A stretch of 64,000 nt of DNA from Streptomyces sp. f51 (GCF_037940415.1 NZ_CP149798.1:6605001-6669000), one strand, 5' to 3'. Counted from the stretch's first letter, positions 7,506-16,390 are shown. Notes: generated from the sequence alone by a model not told the origin. A program made the numbers and translations.

Positions 7506-8387
7506 GTGAAGGCTGTGCGTGTCCTGAACAACAACGTGGTCCTCGCGAGCGACGAGAAGGACCAGCCGGTCATCCTGACCGGGCGCGGCATCGGCTTCAG
7601 CTCCCACCAGGGCAAGCCCGTCGACCCCACGCTCATCGAGCGTGTCTTCGTCCCCGCCGACGGCCGCGACCCCGCCGCGGGCTCCGTCCCCGAAGCGGAC
7701 CCCGCCCGACTGGCCGAGGCCATGGCCCTCATCAGCGAGGAGATCCTGGAAGCCGTCGTGACCGCGCTCGGCGACGCCGGCATCGAGGGCCGCGAGTCCA
7801 CCCGGCCCACCCTCGCCATCGCGGTCGCCGACCACGTCGCCGGAGCGCTGGACCGGGCCGCGCGGGGCATCGTCATCGAGTACCCGCTGCGCGCCGAGGT
7901 GCAGACCCTGTACGCCACCGAGTACGCCCAGGCACAGCTCCTGCTCCAGGCCATCAACGAGCACGTGACCCCGCAGCTGGACGCCTCCGAGGCGACCCCG
8001 CTGGCCCTGCACCTGGTCAACGCGGGCTTCGTCTCGGGCGACCTGTCCTTCACCTACACGATGACCGGGGTCATCCAGCAGATGCTCGCCGTCATCAGGG
8101 AGCGGTACGGGCTGGACATAGCCCACGAGTCGATGAGTGTGGCGCGGTTCATCACCCATGTGCGCTATCTCTTCGTACGCGTCCAGCAGCACCGGCAGCT
8201 GAAGGGCCACGAGTCCACGATCGGTGTGGGAATCCGCCAGTACTACCCGGAGGCGACCCACACGGCCCAGCAGCTCGCGACGATCGTCGAACTGCGCCTG
8301 GGCCGCAAGCTGAGCGAGGACGAGGTCTCCTATCTGGCGCTCCATGTGGCCCGCATGACGATGGAGGCTGACGACACGGCAGCGTGA
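7506..8387 (+). CDS. BglG/LicT-family transcriptional antiterminator
   Basis: This 293-residue protein has the canonical layout: an RNA-binding CAT domain (about 1-55, with VLNNNVVLA and RGIGF) and two PTS regulation domains (about 65-175 and 178-285, with conserved His residues in ADHVAGAL, ALHLVNAGF, ITHVRYLF and YLALHVARM). It is predicted to bind the RAT in the PTS leader. Phosphorylation of its PRDs by the permease (inhibitory) and HPr (activating) would couple antitermination to substrate. The GTG at 7506 is preceded by AAGGAGG seven bases upstream. It is co-directional with the permease gene, 115 bp downstream, and probably co-transcribed, giving an autoregulatory loop. Confidence 0.92.
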   Translation: MKAVRVLNNNVVLASDEKDQPVILTGRGIGFSSHQGKPVDPTLIERVFVPADGRDPAAGSVPEADPARLAEAMALISEEILEAVVTALGDAGIEGRESTRPTLAIAVADHVAGALDRAARGIVIEYPLRAEVQTLYATEYAQAQLLLQAINEHVTPQLDASEATPLALHLVNAGFVSGDLSFTYTMTGVIQQMLAVIRERYGLDIAHESMSVARFITHVRYLFVRVQQHRQLKGHESTIGVGIRQYYPEATHTAQQLATIVELRLGRKLSEDEVSYLALHVARMTMEADDTAA

Positions 8388-8475
8388 GCCGCGAACCGCC
8401 CCCGGCCCGACACTCCCGGTCGCCCCCGTGCGGACTGCTCATCCCTGTCGCGTGGTGCGTCGACCGAACTCGCTG

Positions 8476-8895
8476 TCAGGCTTCGTTCCCCGGCAGGGTT
8501 GAGAGGAACGCGTCGATGTCCTGACGGAGGTAGCGTGAGACGTCGGTCAGGGCGGCGACGGTTTCCTTGAGTTCGTGAGCCAGCTCGGGGGCGGTGGCCC
8601 AGACTTCTGGCTTTCTGGTGATGACCGCGTACAGCAAGTCGTCGTCGAACCAGCCGCCCTCGGCCTGCTTCGACGCGGTGTCCCGCAGAATTCCCACCGC
8701 CACCGGCAGGAGCCAGGGCAGTCCGACATCCTGCCCGATCAGCCGCGCCAGCTCGTGCGGCGCCAGGGTCGCGGCCGGTCGGCGCCGCAGCTCGTACACG
8801 TTCCGGACCATGGGGGTCGAGTCCGCTGGAGGTGCAGGCCAGCGAAGACCCTCCAACTCCTCGAGGGAGCAACCGCGGTCGAAGGGCTCGGGCAT
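8476..8895 (-). CDS. contact-dependent inhibition (CdiI-type) immunity protein
   Basis: This 139-residue soluble protein resembles actinobacterial immunity proteins of the CdiI group. It begins with a Leu-Glu-Glu-Leu-Glu segment followed by W and P, then ELRRRPAATLAPHELARLIGQ, then GLPWLLPVAVGIL. ATG 8895 is preceded by GAGAGGA. The frame is open further upstream, but that part reads as the toxin fragment and junk sequence. In intact loci such a gene follows a polymorphic toxin and protects the producer; here the toxin upstream is only a remnant, so this may now be an orphan immunity gene active against neighbouring strains. No contact with other genes is evident. Confidence 0.72.
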   Translation of the reverse strand: MPEPFDRGCSLEELEGLRWPAPPADSTPMVRNVYELRRRPAATLAPHELARLIGQDVGLPWLLPVAVGILRDTASKQAEGGWFDDDLLYAVITRKPEVWATAPELAHELKETVAALTDVSRYLRQDIDAFLSTLPGNEA

Positions 8896-9005
8896 TGTCG
8901 GTCCTCTCGTGCTCCGCAGCCGTCGGCGCGAAGGGCATGACTTCTGGCGTGCGTCAGCGCGTCCGCGCTGTTCATGGTATGTATCGGCGTCGTCCGCAGT
9001 CGCCG

Positions 9006-9291
9006 TCACCCGTGGCCGATGGACTTCAGGAAGCGGTTCAGCCGTTCGAGCTCGACGATGGCGTCCTTTCGCTTCCTGCTCAGCACTTCCCATGCCGCTT
9101 CTGGCCTGTTTCAGGTCGCTGATGTGGTCGAAGGGGGTGCCGTCGCGCTTTCGGGCCACGACTTCGCCTCTGGCCTCGCGGCGAGCGGCGCTGTAGTGGT
9201 TGTGGTTCGGCTGGGAGTTGAAGGACCCGATCGGGTCCTTCATGGCCTCCGCCTGGCCGACATCCGCCGCCGCGGCGTGGACCTGTAACCG
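9006..9291 (-). pseudogene. eroded C-terminal tip of a polymorphic toxin
   Basis: Translated on the minus strand, this stretch starts VHAAAADVGQAEAMKDPIGSF and continues GEVVARKRDGTPFDHISDL. That looks like the linker and start of a Streptomyces polymorphic-toxin C-terminal domain. After QARSGM the matching sequence continues one frame away as VLSRKRKDAIVELERLNRF and ends FLKSIGHG with a TGA at 9008-9006. The pieces therefore join only through a frameshift, and probably an internal deletion of some 25-30 residues. No start codon, secretion domain or N-terminal part remains. It sits 110 bp upstream of the immunity gene, the normal toxin-immunity order. Confidence 0.62.
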
Positions 9292-9521
9292 ACCACAGAT
9301 CTCGGGACGGGCCGGCCCTCCCTTCCTCCCTCGCCGACCGGCCCGTCCGGGTAGGCGACCAAGAAACCGCGCGGGTCCATTACTTGGGAAACCGCTGGCC
9401 GGAAGACGCGTCGTGGCTGGTCGGGGCCTGGATGCGGCTGTCTGAGGAGGACACCTCGAGGCTGGGCCACATCGCCGCGAGAGTGCCGACGAAGATCGTT
9501 CCGTCGTTAGGGTCCAGCGTT

Positions 9522-10421
9522 ATGGCCCTTCCCTCAGCAGCGCCGCCGGTGACGGCAGCGGCTTCCGAACCTGTCCCTCCCGCGATCCTGATCCGGAACC
9601 TGCGGATGCGCTACGGCGCACGCGATGTGCTCCACGGAGTGGATCTGGAGGTGCGGCGGGGGGAGGTGCTGGCGCTGCTGGGGCCCAACGGGGCCGGCAA
9701 GAGCACCACCATCGAGATCCTGGAGGGTTTCCGGCAGCGTTCCGGTGGTGACGTCAGCGTGCTGGGCACCGATCCCGAGCACGCCGACGGCGCCTGGCGG
9801 GCACGGCTTGGCATCGTCATGCAGTCCTGGCGCGACCACGCCCGCTGGCGGGTAGGGGAGTTGGTCGAGCACTTCGCGCGGTACTACCCGGACCCGCGCG
9901 ATCCGGGCGAGCTGCTGGAGACCGTCGGACTGTCGGAGCAGGCCGGCCAGGAGTGCCAGAAGCTCTCCGGAGGCCAGCGGCGGCGTCTGGACGTCGCGCT
10001 GGGCATCATCGGGCGGCCCGAACTGCTCTTCCTCGACGAGCCGACCACCGGGTTCGACCCGGAGGCGCGGCGCGACTTCCACAGCCTCGTCGAGCGGCTG
10101 AGCGCGGTCGAAGGCATGACGGTCCTGCTCACCACCCATGACCTCGCCGAGGCCGAGCGGCTGGCCGACCGCATCGCGATGCTCGTCGCCGGCCGTCTCG
10201 TCGCCGCGGGGTCCGTCGACGAACTGGCCGCGCAGATCCAGGCCGACGCCGAGGTGCGCTGGTCCGAGGACGGCCGGCGGTGCCGGCAGCACACCAAGGA
10301 CCCCTCCGCTCTGGTGTGGGACCTCCACACCCGGCTCGGCGGCCCCATCCCTGACCTGGAGGTGCGCCGGCCCACGCTGGAGGACACCTATCTGGGCATG
10401 CTCCACCAGGAGGAAGCGTGA
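9522..10421 (+). CDS. ABC transporter ATP-binding protein (DrrA/CcmA type)
   Basis: This 299-residue ATPase has Walker A GPNGAGKST (about 54-62), signature LSGGQRRRLD, Walker B ELLFLDEPTTGFDP and the H-loop TTHDLAEAERLAD. The C-terminal extension is typical of ABC-2 drug or lipid exporters. ATG 9522 is chosen for its AGGG about nine bases upstream and the distance to the first beta-strand; the frame is open to 9384. The permease follows with a four-base overlap. As the first gene of the five-gene lanthipeptide operon it is likely to export the peptide or give self-protection. Confidence 0.88.
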   Translation: MALPSAAPPVTAAASEPVPPAILIRNLRMRYGARDVLHGVDLEVRRGEVLALLGPNGAGKSTTIEILEGFRQRSGGDVSVLGTDPEHADGAWRARLGIVMQSWRDHARWRVGELVEHFARYYPDPRDPGELLETVGLSEQAGQECQKLSGGQRRRLDVALGIIGRPELLFLDEPTTGFDPEARRDFHSLVERLSAVEGMTVLLTTHDLAEAERLADRIAMLVAGRLVAAGSVDELAAQIQADAEVRWSEDGRRCRQHTKDPSALVWDLHTRLGGPIPDLEVRRPTLEDTYLGMLHQEEA

Positions 10422-11266
10422 TCAGCCGACAGTCCCTCGCCGTTGGCCTGCACCGGGGGAGGACCGAACTACGACAGACCGCGCGCACCCCCCGCGAGTA
10501 CCTGGGTCATCTGACCAATCCGGCGATGTTCCTGCTCACCGCGTCGTTCCAGACCGGCACCATCCCCGGCAGCCCGGTGCCCTCCTCGCGCATGGTGATC
10601 GCCGGCAGTGTCGCCGCGCTCCTCGCCATGATCGCGATGGTGTGGCTGCCACAGCAACTGGCCACCGAGCGCGAGGACGGCACGCTGCTGCGCCTGCGCG
10701 GCACGCCAGGCGGCATGGCCGCCTACCTTGTGGGCAAGACGATGATGGTCCTCGTGATCGCCGGGCTGAGCACCGCGCTGCTGCTGGTCGGCGGCGCGCT
10801 CACCACCGACTCGGGCTTCCCCCGGAGCGCGGATCGCTGGGTCACCCTGCTGTGGGTGACCGCGCTGGGTCTCGTCGCGCTGTCCCTGCTCGGTGCCGCG
10901 ATCGGCGCGATCCTGCCCAACCCCCGTCAGGCTCTGGCCTGGGTGATGATCCCCATGCTGGGACTCCTGTTCGTCTCGGGGATCTTCTTCCCGGTCACGA
11001 GCATGCCGCAGTGGCTGCGGATCACCGGCGAGGTCTTCCCCCTGAAGTGGATCGCCCAGGGCATCCGTTCCGCCCTCCTGCCCGACAGCGCGCTGGTGGC
11101 GGAGACCGGCCGGAGCTGGCAGCACTGGCAGACCTTCGGTGTCCTCGGGGCGTGGACGCTGCTGGGGCTGCTGCTCGCCCCGCGGCTCCTGTTGAAGTCC
11201 TCACGCCGGGAGTCCGGCAGCCGCCTGGCGGCGCGCCGTGAACTCGTCGGCCAACGTTCCTACTGA
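10418..11266 (+). CDS. ABC-2 type permease
   Basis: This 282-residue membrane protein has about six hydrophobic segments, including AALLAMIAMVWLPQQ, ALLLVGGALTT, VALSLLGAAIGAIL and MIPMLGLLFVSGIFFPV. The last contains the G(I)FFP-type motif before the final helices that is seen in ABC-2 drug permeases. The GTG start overlaps the ATPase stop (GTGA), so the two are translationally coupled. The pair would form a 2+2 exporter. It is followed after 11 bp by the LLM oxidoreductase gene. Confidence 0.86.
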   Translation: MISRQSLAVGLHRGRTELRQTARTPREYLGHLTNPAMFLLTASFQTGTIPGSPVPSSRMVIAGSVAALLAMIAMVWLPQQLATEREDGTLLRLRGTPGGMAAYLVGKTMMVLVIAGLSTALLLVGGALTTDSGFPRSADRWVTLLWVTALGLVALSLLGAAIGAILPNPRQALAWVMIPMLGLLFVSGIFFPVTSMPQWLRITGEVFPLKWIAQGIRSALLPDSALVAETGRSWQHWQTFGVLGAWTLLGLLLAPRLLLKSSRRESGSRLAARRELVGQRSY

Positions 11267-11277
11267 GGGGTGATCCC

Positions 11278-12258
11278 GTGACCTCCACGCACAACACCAG
11301 CATCATGTACCCGATCCAGGCCTCAGGCACGGGGCAGGTCCTGCCCTTCGCCCGGCTGTTGCAGCGCCGCGGCGCGGGCCGCCTGTGGCTGGGACAGTCC
11401 CTGAGGCTGGACACCCACCAGCTCTTCGCCGCCCTGGCCGGTATGGGGTATCGCATCCCGATGGGCAGCGGGGTGACCCTCGCGCCGCTGCGTCACCCGT
11501 ACGACGCCGCCGTACAGGCGCGTTCGGTGGCAGCCCTCAGCGGCGCCCCGTACGTGGCCGGCATCGGCCCGGCGGCACCGGAGTTCCAGGACTCCCTGCT
11601 TTCGGAGCCCTATGCCAAGCCGCTCACCGCGATGCGGGAGTACATGACGTCCATGCGCGAGCTGCTGGACGGCGGACTCGCGTGTCGCGACGGCGCGTAC
11701 CACTCCATCGACGCCCAGCTCATCGCCATGGACGCCCCGCCGGTCGAACTCGGCCTGGGAGTCCTGCGTCCGCGGATGGCCACGATGGCCGGCGCGGTCG
11801 CCGACGTCGCCGTCACCTGGATGACCCCGGCGGACTACATCGCCGACACCCTCGTACCCGCACTGGCCGAGGGCGCCGCGGCGGCGGACCGCGCCGCGCC
11901 GCGGGTGGCGACCGTGATCCACGTCGCCGTCGCCCGACCTGGCCGCGACATCCGCCTGGCGGCCCGCCGCGGCGCCGGCGCCCACCTCAGCGCCGCCCAC
12001 TACACCGACATGCTCCGCCGCGCCGGCGTTCCCGCCTACGCGCACGATCCGGACGCCGGCGCGGACGCCCTGGTCGAGGCAGGGGTGTTCGTCGCCGGAA
12101 CGCCCGATGAGATCGCCGCCGAACTCCACCGCTATCGGAAGAACGGTGTCGACGAGGTCGTCCTCAACCCGGCCGGCATCATGCACATCGAGGGTCTGGG
12201 CGCCGCCATGACCGACCTCCAGGACATATTCGCCGCCCTGGACCGCCTCCATGGCTGA
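11278..12258 (+). CDS. LLM-class (F420-dependent-type) oxidoreductase; LanJ-like reductase candidate
   Basis: This 326-residue protein reads as a luciferase-like (bacterial TIM-barrel) oxidoreductase: WLGQSLRLDTHQLFAALAG, SGVTLAPLRHPYDAAVQARS and a C-terminal VFVAGTPDEIAAELHRYR segment. Proteins of this family commonly use F420. In the lexapeptide pathway an F420H2-dependent enzyme reduces dehydroalanine to D-alanine, and the position of this gene in a LanD/LanK/LanY locus makes the same role the best hypothesis here. Both precursor cores have several Ser residues that could become D-Ala. GTG 11278 has GAGGGG seven bases upstream. The 3' end overlaps the next gene by eight bases. Cofactor and reaction are inferred from family and context. 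Confidence 0.75.
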   Translation: MTSTHNTSIMYPIQASGTGQVLPFARLLQRRGAGRLWLGQSLRLDTHQLFAALAGMGYRIPMGSGVTLAPLRHPYDAAVQARSVAALSGAPYVAGIGPAAPEFQDSLLSEPYAKPLTAMREYMTSMRELLDGGLACRDGAYHSIDAQLIAMDAPPVELGLGVLRPRMATMAGAVADVAVTWMTPADYIADTLVPALAEGAAAADRAAPRVATVIHVAVARPGRDIRLAARRGAGAHLSAAHYTDMLRRAGVPAYAHDPDAGADALVEAGVFVAGTPDEIAAELHRYRKNGVDEVVLNPAGIMHIEGLGAAMTDLQDIFAALDRLHG

Positions 12259-12895
12259 GAACACCGGGAGCACGCCTCCGCCCGAGGGACCGGCACCGGA
12301 CTTCGGTGCCCGCAGGGTGCTCTTCGCGGGTACCGGCTCCCTCGGGGTGATGTTCATGCCGATGTGGCTCAACTGGCTGCGGACCGCCTACCCGGACATC
12401 GAGGTACGCACCGTGCTCACCCGGTCCGCGCAACGGTTCGTCACGCGTGACGCGCTGACCGCGTTCGCGGGCGGAACGGTCCTTCAGGACGTCTGGCCGG
12501 ACGAGCCGGACGAAGGCGCCACCCACGTCGAGCTCGCCCAGTGGCCCGACGCGGTCGTCGTCCACCCGGCGACGTACAACTTCGTCGGCCGACTGGCCCA
12601 GGGCGCCGCGGACACCCCCCTTCTGCTGGCCCTCCAGTGCACCCGGGCACCCATCGCCGTCGCTCCCGCGCTGCCTCCCGGCGGCGTGGAGTCCTACGGC
12701 TACCGTCGGCACGTCGCGGCACTGGCGGAGCGCCCCAACGTGACCGTGGTGCCCCCGCAGCCGGGCTACAGCGTGACGACGGGCCGCCCGGGCGCCACCG
12801 TGGCCACGCCGCTGCCCGCCGTGATCCCCGTCCTGGAACGGCTCAGGGCCCGTCTGGCAACCGCTCCTTCACCCGGTGAGGAGAAGGCACGATGA
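12251..12895 (+). CDS. LanD-like flavoprotein (peptidyl-cysteine decarboxylase)
   Basis: This 214-residue protein belongs to the HFCD flavoprotein family (EpiD, MrsD, Dfp). It has an N-terminal nucleotide-binding strand (RRVLFAGTGSLGVMF) and the segment VVHPATYNFVGRLAQGAADT, which corresponds to the conserved PASANT-type FMN-binding and active-site region. LanD enzymes oxidatively decarboxylate a C-terminal Cys to an enethiol, which then cyclises to AviCys or AviMeCys. Both precursors in this locus end in Cys (WGC), exactly the substrate such an enzyme needs. It overlaps the genes on both sides (8 and 4 bases), so it is part of the same operon. Confidence 0.84.
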   Translation: MAENTGSTPPPEGPAPDFGARRVLFAGTGSLGVMFMPMWLNWLRTAYPDIEVRTVLTRSAQRFVTRDALTAFAGGTVLQDVWPDEPDEGATHVELAQWPDAVVVHPATYNFVGRLAQGAADTPLLLALQCTRAPIAVAPALPPGGVESYGYRRHVAALAERPNVTVVPPQPGYSVTTGRPGATVATPLPAVIPVLERLRARLATAPSPGEEKAR

Positions 12896-13821
12896 CGCAG
12901 CCGACCGGGCCCGCCGTGCAGGAGTTCGCCACCGGCTTCCTGCGCACCGCGATCCACCCCCACGGCCCGGGATACCTGTGGATCCGTCGCCCGGGCGACG
13001 ACCGCCCGGTCCCGCTGAGCGCGCCCGGCGCGCCGGTGCGCGCCGCGCTCACGGCGCTGCGCCCGGCCGGTCTGCGGCTCGCGCTCCCGGAGGCGGTCGG
13101 AGACGCCCTGCACTACCAGGTGCCGGGCCCGGTCCCGGTGGCCAAGCTCTGTGTGGGCCGCGACCCCGGTCTTCCTCCCGGGCCGGTGGCCGGAGCCCTC
13201 TCCGGGACGGGCGCGGCCCTGCGCCTGCTCCACACCGGTGTTCCGGCATCCCTGGCCCTCTCCGGGCCGCCGGGCCCCGCCCGGCTGGCGTTCTGGATAC
13301 GCGAGGGCGGCGGGCCGCGAGCCGCGCAGGCCTTCCACACCATCGTCCGCCGCCAACTCGGCACGACCCGGTGGGACCTGGTGCAGGAGTGGTGCCACGC
13401 TCTGGCCACCGACCTGAGCGGCGGGGTCTTCCTGCACGGTGCGCCCAGCCTGGGTTCGGTCGTCGTGGGGGACGCACCGGACGGCGGTTGCCTGCTGTCC
13501 GGCGAGGACGTGGCCCGCGGTCCCGCCGACTTCGATCTCGGCTGGCTGCTGGGGGAGTTCGTCGAATGGCGGATGACGCTGCGGCGCCGGACACCGGGTC
13601 TGGACCTGGATCCGGACGACTTCCACACCGCTCTGGACGCACTGGGCCGGGGCTATGGCGAGCCGGCCGATCCGGTGGCGGCCGGGCGGGCCGCGGTGCT
13701 GCGCGTGTTCACGCATGCCCATGACTTCGCCGCGTACATGGGGTGGCATCCCGAACTGCTCGAATACACCGTGAAGATAGCCGAGTTGATCGACGACGAG
13801 GGTGCCCAGGCCCTGTTCTGA
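12892..13821 (+). CDS. degenerate phosphotransferase-fold protein, LanX candidate
   Basis: This 309-residue protein has a C-terminal half patterned like APH/kinase-fold phosphotransferases: FLHGAPSLGSVVVG then LLSGEDVARGPADFDLGWLL. The catalytic Asp of the usual HGD is Ala (HGA), and the metal-binding DWE is GED, so it is probably a pseudokinase. It contrasts with the intact kinase-like gene at 17898. Class V lanthipeptide synthetases use three separate proteins (K, Y and X); this gene is the best candidate for X, but the assignment rests on context. ATG 12892 overlaps the LanD stop and has GAGGAG upstream. It is the last gene of the operon, before a strong hairpin. Confidence 0.6.
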   Translation: MTQPTGPAVQEFATGFLRTAIHPHGPGYLWIRRPGDDRPVPLSAPGAPVRAALTALRPAGLRLALPEAVGDALHYQVPGPVPVAKLCVGRDPGLPPGPVAGALSGTGAALRLLHTGVPASLALSGPPGPARLAFWIREGGGPRAAQAFHTIVRRQLGTTRWDLVQEWCHALATDLSGGVFLHGAPSLGSVVVGDAPDGGCLLSGEDVARGPADFDLGWLLGEFVEWRMTLRRRTPGLDLDPDDFHTALDALGRGYGEPADPVAAGRAAVLRVFTHAHDFAAYMGWHPELLEYTVKIAELIDDEGAQALF

Positions 13822-13851
13822 CCGCGGCGCGCTCCCGCATCCGTACGACGA

Positions 13852-13887
13852 CGTGCCCCCCGGTGGCGACCGCCACCGGGGGGCACG
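13852..13887. terminator. 16-bp perfect hairpin ending the first lanthipeptide operon
   Basis: Arms 13852-13867 and 13872-13887 are exact complements with a GACC loop, 30 bp after the last stop codon. There is no T run. It also lies just beyond the end of the convergent IS3 remnant. Confidence 0.78.
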
Positions 13888-13889
13888 GG

Positions 13890-14353
13890 TCATCCTCGGG
13901 CCGGGCCGATCTCACCCGTGTCGGGGCGGTTCGGCCGGGCGGGGATGTGGTTCATCTTCCAGCGCGTGTAGGTGCGCCGAGGGATTCCCAGGATCTGGCA
14001 GTACCTCGAGACGTTGATCCCGGCGTCCTCCCTGATGGCCTCGAGGTCTGAAAAGGGACGGTGCGGTACTCACCCGATTTACGCCGCACACGCAGTTGTA
14101 CGTAGGCTTCTCCCAGTGCGGTCTTCAGTTCCGTGATTTCGGAAAGGAGGTCGCGTTCGCGCTGGGCATTACGGGACGCGCCTCCTTCGAGGCCGATGCG
14201 TCCGCCGTCGAGGAACTGTCTTTTCCAGTTTCCGATGGACTGTTCGGATACGCCCGCGCGTCGGGCGGCCTCGGCGATCGTCCGGGATCCGGACAGGACC
14301 TCGAGCACGATCTTCAGTTTTTCCGCAGCTGGCATTACCGGAGGGCGTGACAT
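13890..14353 (-). mobile_element. IS3-family remnant: OrfA plus truncated OrfB joined by a -1 slippery site
   Basis: ATG 14353 (GGAGAAGAGAGG upstream) opens an OrfA-type helix-turn-helix protein: VLSGSRTIAEAARRAGVSEQ, NWKRQFLDGG, then ELKTALGEAYVQLRVRRK. In the -1 frame the sequence continues as the start of an IS3 OrfB (EAIREDAGINVSRYCQILGI, then PRRTYTRWK) and stops at a TGA at 13892-13890. The DDE catalytic domain is missing. The zero frame ends at 13952. No inverted repeats or target duplication are visible. It interrupts the lanthipeptide locus between the first operon and the M16 genes. Confidence 0.72.
14051..14057 (-). other. canonical -1 ribosomal frameshift heptamer CCCTTTT
   Basis: On the minus strand the zero-frame codons GTC CCT TTT form C CCT TTT, a perfect X XXY YYZ heptamer. 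Slippage by -1 enters the OrfB frame, as in functional IS3 elements. Confidence 0.6.
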
Positions 14354-14950
14354 CGCCTCTCTTCTCCAATTCATGACGCGCGGGGCGCTGTTGAATGCGC
14401 GTCCCGCGGTAGATCTGGCGGGGTGCCGGGCGGAGCGGCGGTCGTTCCGGTCCGTCGGCCTGTCCCGTGTGAGCTGCGGCGCCTGTGAGTCAGGGTCCAG
14501 GCCGACGGCCTGAAAACCCGACTCAAACAGGGCCGTGGCAGTTCACGAAGATGTGTGGGAATCCGAATGCTCGCGACGGACGGCGTCCGTGCGGGCGCAT
14601 GCCGATCTGGCTTCTGGTGGCTCCATTTTGTTTCCCCCTAGGAAAGACGGGTCAGGTCTTTCTTGTGAACTCGCTTCTGTCCTGCCTTGTTACGGAAGTG
14701 GTGAGGCGTTGCGACCGGGCTGTGAAAGTCTGCCCAGGGCCCGGCGAATGCCTTTCGATAAGAAGATCATATCCATGGCTCATTGCGGAGGGCAACAAAC
14801 TTGGGCCGCAATTGAGGTTGCGCATAGCGGACATATTCCAACGTGGCGCACCGGGTGTCCCCGTCCCCGGTTCCGTCTTCGGCCGACGGCTGGAGCGGCC
14901 GTGGCACGCCTGCGCGGGTGTCTTCCGGCCCGCCACTCAGCCGCGGCGGG
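14354..14950. other. gene-poor, relatively AT-rich spacer
   Basis: About 600 bp without a convincing gene. The stretch 14600-14860 is clearly lower in GC than its neighbours, and open frames in it lack family motifs, ribosome binding sites and codon bias. An imperfect inverted repeat (GAAAGAC ... GTCTTTC near 14642-14662) is the only structure seen. It may be decayed sequence left by the adjacent IS3 element. Confidence 0.5.
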
Positions 14951-16387
14951 TCACGACCCGGCCGCACCGACCGCCGTCCCGGCGTCGGCGATCTCGACCC
15001 CGCCGACCGCCCGCAGCCCAGGGGCCAGACGGTCCGCGTCCCCGACGACGACACCGCTGAACGCGTCGGGATCGAAGAACTCCCGGGCCACCTGGGCGAC
15101 CTGATCACGGGTGACGCCCCGCAGGAGGTCGGGGAAGGCCGTCACCCGCTCCGGCTCGTGTCCCAGGCAGACGGCGGTGGCCACACTGCCCGCGAAACCC
15201 GCCTGCGACGCCAGGGTCAGCATCGTCATCCCGACGGTGTATTCGCGCGCCGCGTCCACCTCGGTCGCCGACGGAGGCTCGGTCGCAAGACGCCCCAGCT
15301 CGGCCCGGATCTCCTGGTAGGCCGTCGCCGTCGCCTGCGTGGCCGTGTCGGCGTCGGCGGTGAGCATCAGGCGGTCCAAGTGGTCCTCGAACCCCGCCTC
15401 CGCGCGGTAGGCCAGCCCCTTGTCCTCCCGGATGTTGGTCACCAGCCGGGAGGAGAAATACCCTCCGAACACCAACGTGGCCAGACTCAAGGCCGCGAAG
15501 CGGTCATCGGTGCGAGTCACCGCCGGCCGCACGAGCTTGATCTGCGACTGCACCGCGCCGGCCCGCGGCACCAGAGCGACGCGCCCGGCACGCAGCGGCG
15601 GCAAGGGCGAGGGCGTCGGCAAGGGGCCGCCAGCGCCCCAGGCGCCTGTGGCCGCGGCCACCGATGCGACCGCCTTCTCAGGGTCGAGATCCCCCACCAG
15701 CACCAGCACCGTGCCCCGCGGACGCAGCCGCTCGTGGTGCAGGGCCCGCACGGCCGCGCCGGTCACCGCGGCGACCGGCGCGGCAAAGGGCACTTCCTGG
15801 AGGGCGGGCAGTTCGCCGTAGCAGTGCGCCACCAGGGCTTCCTGCGCGACCACTTGAGGCTGCGCGCGGATCAACGCGATCTGCCGTACCATCCGCTCGC
15901 GTACCGGCGCGATCTCCGCCTCGTCCGCGTTCGCCTCGGTGACCGCGTCGGCCAGTGCTCCGACCAGGGTGTCGAGCGCGTGACCGGGCGCGGACCCCGA
16001 CACCTGGAGCCATTGAGAGGAGCGGTGGGCGGCCAGCGTGACGCCGTGCCGGGCCATTTCGGTGTCCCGGGCGGTCCCCTCGCCGCGCCCCCGCCGGAAC
16101 AGGACCGTGGCAAGGACCTCGGCCGTGGCCGCGTGCGTGAAGGTGGCGCCGGCGAAGGGCACCGACATCCGCAGTTCGACCATCGGTGTGGACGGCTGCC
16201 GGGCCGCGATCACCCGCAGGCCGTTGGGCAGCACGGTGTCGGCCATCGCCGGCAGACAGTGGCCGCGGGGGGCCTCCAGCGGCGGCAGCGTGCGTGCTCC
16301 GGCCGCGGTGCGGCCGATCTCCGCGGCGCTGCGGTGGGCACGGGCGGGCTCTCCGGCGGGGGAGGGGACCAACGAGGTGACGGTCAC
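14951..16387 (-). CDS. M16-family peptidase-like protein lacking the zinc motif
   Basis: This 478-residue protein has the M16B fold pattern: LPNGLRVIAARQPSTPMVEL at about 53, a middle GYFSSRLVTNIREDKGLAY segment (about 315-335), and the second-half VVVGDADRL. The inverse zinc motif HxxEH of active members is replaced by RRGRGEG, so it should be the non-catalytic partner, like the alpha subunit of mitochondrial processing peptidase, PqqG or AlbE. GTG 16387 lies 3 bp after the catalytic partner's stop; the first 47 residues are unconserved in appearance, and an internal ATG (MADTVLPNGL) is possible. The pair probably removes precursor leaders. Confidence 0.83.
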   Translation of the reverse strand: MTVTSLVPSPAGEPARAHRSAAEIGRTAAGARTLPPLEAPRGHCLPAMADTVLPNGLRVIAARQPSTPMVELRMSVPFAGATFTHAATAEVLATVLFRRGRGEGTARDTEMARHGVTLAAHRSSQWLQVSGSAPGHALDTLVGALADAVTEANADEAEIAPVRERMVRQIALIRAQPQVVAQEALVAHCYGELPALQEVPFAAPVAAVTGAAVRALHHERLRPRGTVLVLVGDLDPEKAVASVAAATGAWGAGGPLPTPSPLPPLRAGRVALVPRAGAVQSQIKLVRPAVTRTDDRFAALSLATLVFGGYFSSRLVTNIREDKGLAYRAEAGFEDHLDRLMLTADADTATQATATAYQEIRAELGRLATEPPSATEVDAAREYTVGMTMLTLASQAGFAGSVATAVCLGHEPERVTAFPDLLRGVTRDQVAQVAREFFDPDAFSGVVVGDADRLAPGLRAVGGVEIADAGTAVGAAGS

Positions 16388-16390
16388 GAG

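Noticed and set aside
14485..14950. Frames in the spacer left of the M16 genes, checked for a third precursor
   Set aside because: None has the MNTADQLL leader, an SSxxC segment or a WGC end, and none has a good ribosome binding site.
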